Origin: Aliterella sp. RAGGC_92
GTDB lineage: Bacteria > Cyanobacteriota > Cyanobacteriia > Cyanobacteriales > Chroococcidiopsidaceae
DNA: 16,530 nt
NCBI GenBank assembly: GCA_030826005.1
Contig: JAPJOW010000088.1
Span: forward strand, 1-16,530
Reading direction: 5' to 3'
Part shown: piece by piece, positions 13,418-16,530 of the stretch
Layout of the letters: each line of letters begins with the position of its first letter
Numbering within the stretch: position 1 is the stretch's first letter
Made by a program: the position numbers and the translations under genes
Notes under the pieces: model-generated
What the model was told of the DNA's origin: nothing
Database searches by the model: none
Seen by the model: the letters and a program-made list of their open reading frames with translations, nothing else

Positions 13418-14110
13418 ATGAATTCCACTGATATCCGCGCTATATTCGATCGCATTGCCCCAGTTTACGACCAAATGAACGATCGCCTAAGTTTAGGTCA
13501 ACATCGCATTTGGAAGCAAATGACCGTTAAGTGGAGCAAAGCAAAGCCTGGCGATACTTGTTTAGATTTGTGTTGTGGTAGTGGAGATTTGGCTTTGCGT
13601 CTAGCGCGGCGAGTTGGTGCTATAGGTAAAGTCTACGGCGCTGATTTTGCTGTAGCGCAACTAGAAGTTGCTAAACAACGAGCTTTAAAACAATATCCCC
13701 ATCCACCCATAACTTGGGTTGAAGCTGATGCTCTAGATTTACCCTTTGCAGACAATTATTTTGATGCGGCGACTATGGGCTATGGGTTAAGAAATGTTAC
13801 AGATATTCCGCGCAGCCTCCAGGAATTGTACAGAGTTCTGAAGCCGGGTGCGACGGCGGCAATTTTAGACTTTCATCGCCCAACTAATAGTTATTTAAGC
13901 AGTTTTCAGCAATGGTACTTAGATAATTTAGTCGTACCAATGGCGCAAAACTTGGGTTTAACTGAAGAATATGCCTATATTAGTCCTAGCTTAGATCGCT
14001 TTCCTACAGGACGAGAGCAAGTAGAGTTAGCTAACAAGGCTGGTTTTTTATCCACCCATTACCCCATTGCCAACGGTATGATGGGAGTGCTAGTAGCTTT
14101 TAAAAATTAA
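13418..14110 (+). CDS. menG: UbiE/MenG-family methyltransferase, probable 2-phytyl-1,4-naphthoquinone methyltransferase
   Basis: A 230-residue class I SAM-dependent methyltransferase of the UbiE/COQ5 family. In cyanobacteria this enzyme carries out the last step of phylloquinone (photosystem I A1 cofactor) synthesis, or of menaquinone where that is made. Visible landmarks are the family N-terminus IRAIFDRIAPVYDQMNDRLS (6-25), SAM motif I CLDLCCGSGDLAL (48-60) and the acidic Asp76 in GADFA. Next come VEADALDLPFADNYFD (101-116), the signature GYGLRNV (121-127), LYRVLKPGA (137-145) and the end segment GMMGVLVAFK. The length is typical. The ATG start lies just before the conserved N-terminal block. 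It is followed after 49 bp by the DUF445 gene on the same strand. Confidence 0.93.
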   Translation: MNSTDIRAIFDRIAPVYDQMNDRLSLGQHRIWKQMTVKWSKAKPGDTCLDLCCGSGDLALRLARRVGAIGKVYGADFAVAQLEVAKQRALKQYPHPPITWVEADALDLPFADNYFDAATMGYGLRNVTDIPRSLQELYRVLKPGATAAILDFHRPTNSYLSSFQQWYLDNLVVPMAQNLGLTEEYAYISPSLDRFPTGREQVELANKAGFLSTHYPIANGMMGVLVAFKN

Positions 14111-14159
14111 CTTTTAAAAGTTTCTTGCTAACGCCTTCTTAAACTTACAAAATCTTGCT

Positions 14160-15389
14160 TTGGACTGGTCTACTCTGTGGCTTTACGTCGCTCCGCCTGT
14201 AGTGGGTGGAGTTATTGGCTACTTCACTAATGATATAGCCATTAAAATGCTGTTTCGTCCTTACCGAGCGCTCTATATTGGTAAACGACGATTACCTTTT
14301 ACTCCTGGCTTAATTCCCCGCAATCAAGAACGTTTAGCAATGCGGGTATCAGATACCATTATGGGTTCGCTGCTAACACCAGACGAATTGCAAAAACTAG
14401 CGCGGCGACTACTGCAACCAGAAAGAGTCCAAGCGGGCATTCTGTGGCTGCTGAAGCTGGCTTTAGAACAAGTGCGGTTAGATAAAGAGCAAAAAAGCAC
14501 TAAAATTGTCTCTGGTATCTTAAAAGACTTAGTAGGGCAATCTTTGCCACGTTTACTAAAAGTGTTAGCGCGGCGCGAGGACTTTTTAGAAACGCAAATC
14601 AATCAAATATTTGACCAAGTATTATTAGATTTTCAACTTAGCGAAGATCAAGCAACGAAGCTGGCTGATTGGCTGTTGCAGGTAGTATTACCCCCCGATG
14701 CGATTAGACAGCTAATAATTGACTTTTTGACCGATCGCACAATTCAATTAATTGATGAAGGATTTAGAGAAAAAGCAAGCGGTACTTATTGGGTAGTTGC
14801 TAATTTATTTGGCTTACGCAATACATTGACACGGTTACGGGCATTTTGTTTAGATGAAAAGGAAGCAACTAACGAGCGATTAACAGAATTAATTAGATCG
14901 TTAGCCGTGCGCGATCGCCTAAAAACTTGGTTAAAAAGCATATCATTACAAAACTTGCCTGTTTCTACCGTGCGCCAGTTACGCAAAACAACTCGCGATA
15001 CTATCCGGGGTTACGTGCAAACGCGGGGGATGGACTTTTTACAGGGGTTTAATGATTCGATTGATTGGGATAATACAGCTAACTTACTACTCAATCGATT
15101 GAGAAATTCCGCCGCCCTAGGGAGTTCTTTAGAAGTTGTGAGTAAAGAACTGGCTTTATTATTAGAACGTTACTTAGAGAAAGACTTAGAAACAATTGTT
15201 GCTCAAGCAATCCCGATTTTATCTATTGACCAAGTAATTGTCGATCGCGTTAAGTCTACATCGGCAGCAGATTTAGAAAAAGCAATTGAAGGAATTGTTA
15301 AAAATGAATTGCAGGCGATCGTTAATTTGGGTGGTTTATTGGGGTTTGTAATCGGATTATTACAATCAGTAGTACTATTGTTGCAATAA
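14160..15389 (+). CDS. DUF445 / UPF0754 family membrane protein
   Basis: A 409-residue protein of unknown function. The family hallmark is seen at once: one N-terminal membrane helix (about 6-23) running into GYFTNDIAIKMLFRPY (20-35), then GKRRLPFTPGLIPRNQERLA. A long, mostly helical and charged middle (about 60-380) follows, and a second membrane helix (about 388-409, LGGLLGFVIGLLQSVVLLLQ) closes the chain. The ends are thus membrane-anchored with a large loop between. The start is a TTG; the N-terminal MDWSTLWLY is needed to complete the first helix, and the next in-frame ATG would remove the hallmark region, so TTG is preferred. It lies 49 bp after menG, possibly in the same transcript. 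No role can be deduced; the Bacillus relatives (YheB/YheA-type) are also poorly defined. Confidence 0.9.
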   Translation: MDWSTLWLYVAPPVVGGVIGYFTNDIAIKMLFRPYRALYIGKRRLPFTPGLIPRNQERLAMRVSDTIMGSLLTPDELQKLARRLLQPERVQAGILWLLKLALEQVRLDKEQKSTKIVSGILKDLVGQSLPRLLKVLARREDFLETQINQIFDQVLLDFQLSEDQATKLADWLLQVVLPPDAIRQLIIDFLTDRTIQLIDEGFREKASGTYWVVANLFGLRNTLTRLRAFCLDEKEATNERLTELIRSLAVRDRLKTWLKSISLQNLPVSTVRQLRKTTRDTIRGYVQTRGMDFLQGFNDSIDWDNTANLLLNRLRNSAALGSSLEVVSKELALLLERYLEKDLETIVAQAIPILSIDQVIVDRVKSTSAADLEKAIEGIVKNELQAIVNLGGLLGFVIGLLQSVVLLLQ

Positions 15390-15406
15390 AAAAGAAACTT
15401 GCTCTA

Positions 15407-15491
15407 TTAGACCTCCTGCAAAAGTCTAAACTTTCCTCCTTCAGTCGGCTTAAGCCGACTTTAGCTATTAGCCTTGGATTTTAACCCAAGG
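15407..15491. repeat. Composite palindromic repeat (three nested or consecutive dyads)
   Basis: Three dyads follow each other. TTAGAC (15407-15412) pairs with GTCTAA (15424-15429). AGTCGGCTTAAGCCGACT (15443-15460) is a perfect 18-bp palindrome. CCTTGG (15472-15477) pairs with CCAAGG (15486-15491). AAAGTC (15421-15426) can alternatively pair with GACTTT (15457-15462), so the element can refold. The composition and multi-hairpin design fit a non-autonomous miniature element of cyanobacterial intergenic DNA. I see no transposase or flanking target duplication that I can define. It may also serve as a transcript end for the DUF445 gene. Confidence 0.5.
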
Positions 15492-15593
15492 GAATCTAGG
15501 CGGGTTGAAGCCATGAGGTGTATTAGTAGCAATCACTTTAGCCATTGCTGAATTTAGATACGATCGCCCTTCGCAGCAACCTACCCTTCTCTT

Positions 15594-15610
15594 TGTCACC
15601 TTGTCACCTT
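15594..15610 (+). repeat. Second copy of the TGTCACCT tandem repeat
   Basis: The 17 bases are identical to 743-759 and in the same orientation, flanked here by pyrimidine-rich DNA (CTACCCTTCTCTT before, ATCTCCTCCTCTTTC after). Both copies are intergenic and follow a forward-strand gene. The two sites lie almost 15 kb apart, so this is a dispersed repeat family, not a local duplication. Confidence 0.55.
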
Positions 15611-15705
15611 ATCTCCTCCTCTTTCATCCCTTGGTTCAGCAACGCCTCACTTTATGTCCCCATCAAAAAACATTTAATTTTCAAGATAAAACTGTTGACT
15701 TTTCT

Positions 15706-16530
15706 CTAAGCGCTAAAGTATTTAGCTGCTGGATGATAAGCAACGATCGCTGTTGTAGATTGTTCGGGATATAGTTGTTCGCTTTCATCCATATAGAGGT
15801 TAATGCGATCGCACTTGAGCAAATCCAATAACTTATATTGATCTTGAATATTCGGACAAGCTGGATAACCAAAACTATAACGAGAACCAGGGTAGCGTTG
15901 AGCTAAAATATCTCGAATATTACTTGGTTCTTCCCCTAAATTTAACTCGCGCCGGATTCGAGCGTGTATCCATTCTGCCAAAGCTTCCGCCACCGATACT
16001 GCCAACCCGTGAAAGTACAAGTAATCGGTATACTTATGTTCCTCAAATAAAGATTTAGCAAACTCTGTAGCAACTTCTCCTACCGTCACCGCCTGCATGG
16101 GAAATACATCTATAATTCCCGATTCTACAGGGGCAAAAAAGTCAGCAATACACAAGCGTCTTAGCGATTTTTGACGCGGAAACTCAAAACTACTAGCTAC
16201 TTTCTCGGTCTGCTCTGACTCGTAAATGTATAATGAGTTTTCCTTAGATTGACAAGGAAAATACCCGTAGATTATTTGAGGTTGCAACAATTTTTCCTCA
16301 ACAACTTTTTGCTTCCATTGCGCCAAAACTGGGTAAACTTTCTCTGCTAAAAACGTCTCGTATTCTTCCTTAGACTGCTCTCTAGGCTTGCGAAACTGCC
16401 ACTGTCCGGCAATTAGGGCTTGCAAGTCCAAATAACCAAAAACTTCCTCTAAGTCGATATCTGTTCCTTGCAATAACTTAGTTCCCCAAAAAGGCGGTGT
16501 AGGGCGTTTTATATCTACTTCTACCGCTTC
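15706..16530 (-). CDS. metH: Cobalamin-dependent methionine synthase, C-terminal part (cut by window edge)
   Basis: Only the 3' end of the gene is inside the window: 274 codons plus the stop, the frame running open through the right edge. It is the SAM-binding reactivation domain of MetH, which methylates homocysteine from 5-methyltetrahydrofolate through cob(I)alamin and uses this domain to rescue oxidised cobalamin. Starting at the edge it reads EAVEVDIKRPTPPFWGTKLL, then QGTDIDLEEVFGYLD. The SAM/cobalamin-binding run SRYSFGYPACPN is present, as are DYLYFHGLAVSVAEALAEW and the ending AYHPAAKYFSA. A TTG at 16473 could be mistaken for a start, but the conserved PPFWGTKLL block upstream shows that the protein continues. 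The catalytic, folate and cobalamin domains lie outside the window. Confidence 0.93.
   Translation of the reverse strand, partial: EAVEVDIKRPTPPFWGTKLLQGTDIDLEEVFGYLDLQALIAGQWQFRKPREQSKEEYETFLAEKVYPVLAQWKQKVVEEKLLQPQIIYGYFPCQSKENSLYIYESEQTEKVASSFEFPRQKSLRRLCIADFFAPVESGIIDVFPMQAVTVGEVATEFAKSLFEEHKYTDYLYFHGLAVSVAEALAEWIHARIRRELNLGEEPSNIRDILAQRYPGSRYSFGYPACPNIQDQYKLLDLLKCDRINLYMDESEQLYPEQSTTAIVAYHPAAKYFSA

Larger units (their letters stand above)
15390..15705. other. 316-bp intergenic spacer rich in repeats
   Basis: This lies between the convergent DUF445 gene and metH. It holds a palindrome cluster (15407-15491) and a tandem TGTCACCT repeat (15594-15610); the rest shows no gene I can support. 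A 25-codon minus-strand frame (15545 down to 15468) is open but has no ribosome site and overlaps the palindromes. I see no clear intrinsic terminator for either flanking gene apart from the palindromes themselves. Confidence 0.5.

Noticed and set aside
13286..13474. Minus-strand open frame across the 87-residue gene and the menG start
   Set aside because: It overlaps two better-supported forward genes and lacks any recognisable feature.
14324..14602. Minus-strand open frame of 92 codons (also 14786-14986)
   Set aside because: Both are antisense to the well-matched DUF445 gene and show no family-like sequence.
15468..15545. A 25-codon open frame on the minus strand (MAKVIATNTPHGF...)
   Set aside because: No ribosome site before the ATG, very short, and it overlaps the palindromic repeat; more likely a property of the repeat than a gene.
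15681..15872. Short minus-strand frame at the metH 3' end
   Set aside because: It is out of register with the conserved MetH ending over most of its length.
16471..16473. TTG as the start of a separate 255-residue gene
   Set aside because: Upstream codons to the window edge read PPFWGTKLL, which is conserved MetH sequence, so the gene is cut by the edge and does not start here.
1..16530. CRISPR arrays, tRNA or rRNA genes, and intact insertion sequences
   Set aside because: No regularly spaced direct repeats of 25-40 bp, no cloverleaf sequence that I recognise, and no transposase reading were seen.

Overview
The window looks like a piece of a cyanobacterial chromosome. The octamer GCGATCGC (HIP1, the highly iterated palindrome of many cyanobacteria) occurs roughly thirty times by eye in 16.5 kb. 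Several genes are typical of oxygenic phototrophs: a Rubisco accumulation factor (raf1), an NDH-1 subunit 4 (ndhD) and a MenG-type naphthoquinone methyltransferase. Base composition is moderately AT-rich. I cannot name the genus. I see no rRNA, tRNA, CRISPR array, intact insertion sequence or phage gene.

Layout, left to right. Positions 78-716 (+) encode a histidine phosphatase of the phosphoglycerate-mutase superfamily, read from a GTG start. It converges on pfkA (962-2041, -), and the gap between them holds a decayed C-terminus of a CHAT-domain protein plus a short tandem repeat. pfkA is divergent from era (2147-3121, +). era ends one base before the stop of a convergent MASE1-GGDEF-EAL cyclic-di-GMP protein (3123-5429, -). 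A 421-bp AT-rich spacer with a perfect 10-bp inverted repeat separates this from a UvrD/Rep-type SF1 helicase (5851-8151, -). ndhD (8282-9967, -) follows and is divergent from a GT39-like membrane glycosyltransferase (10075-11700, +). That gene converges on raf1 (11828-12913, -), with a 12-bp palindrome between them. The right part runs forward: an 87-residue coiled-coil membrane protein (13104-13367), menG (13418-14110) and a DUF445/UPF0754 membrane protein read from TTG (14160-15389). A 316-bp repeat-bearing spacer then leads to the 3' end of metH (15706 to the right edge, -), cut by the window.

How the genes fit together: this is mainly single housekeeping genes rather than one pathway. 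pfkA and the phosphatase may serve sugar-phosphate metabolism. raf1, ndhD and menG serve photosynthesis (Rubisco assembly, cyclic electron flow and respiration, and phylloquinone synthesis). era acts on the ribosome, metH on methionine and one-carbon metabolism, and the MASE1-GGDEF-EAL protein on second-messenger signalling. The only plausible co-directional run is the 87-residue gene, menG and the DUF445 gene, spaced by about 50 bp each.

I found no convincing new multi-gene system. The items most worth a second look are the CHAT remnant behind pfkA, the cysteine-bearing loop of NdhD, the small coiled-coil membrane protein, and the palindromic intergenic elements.
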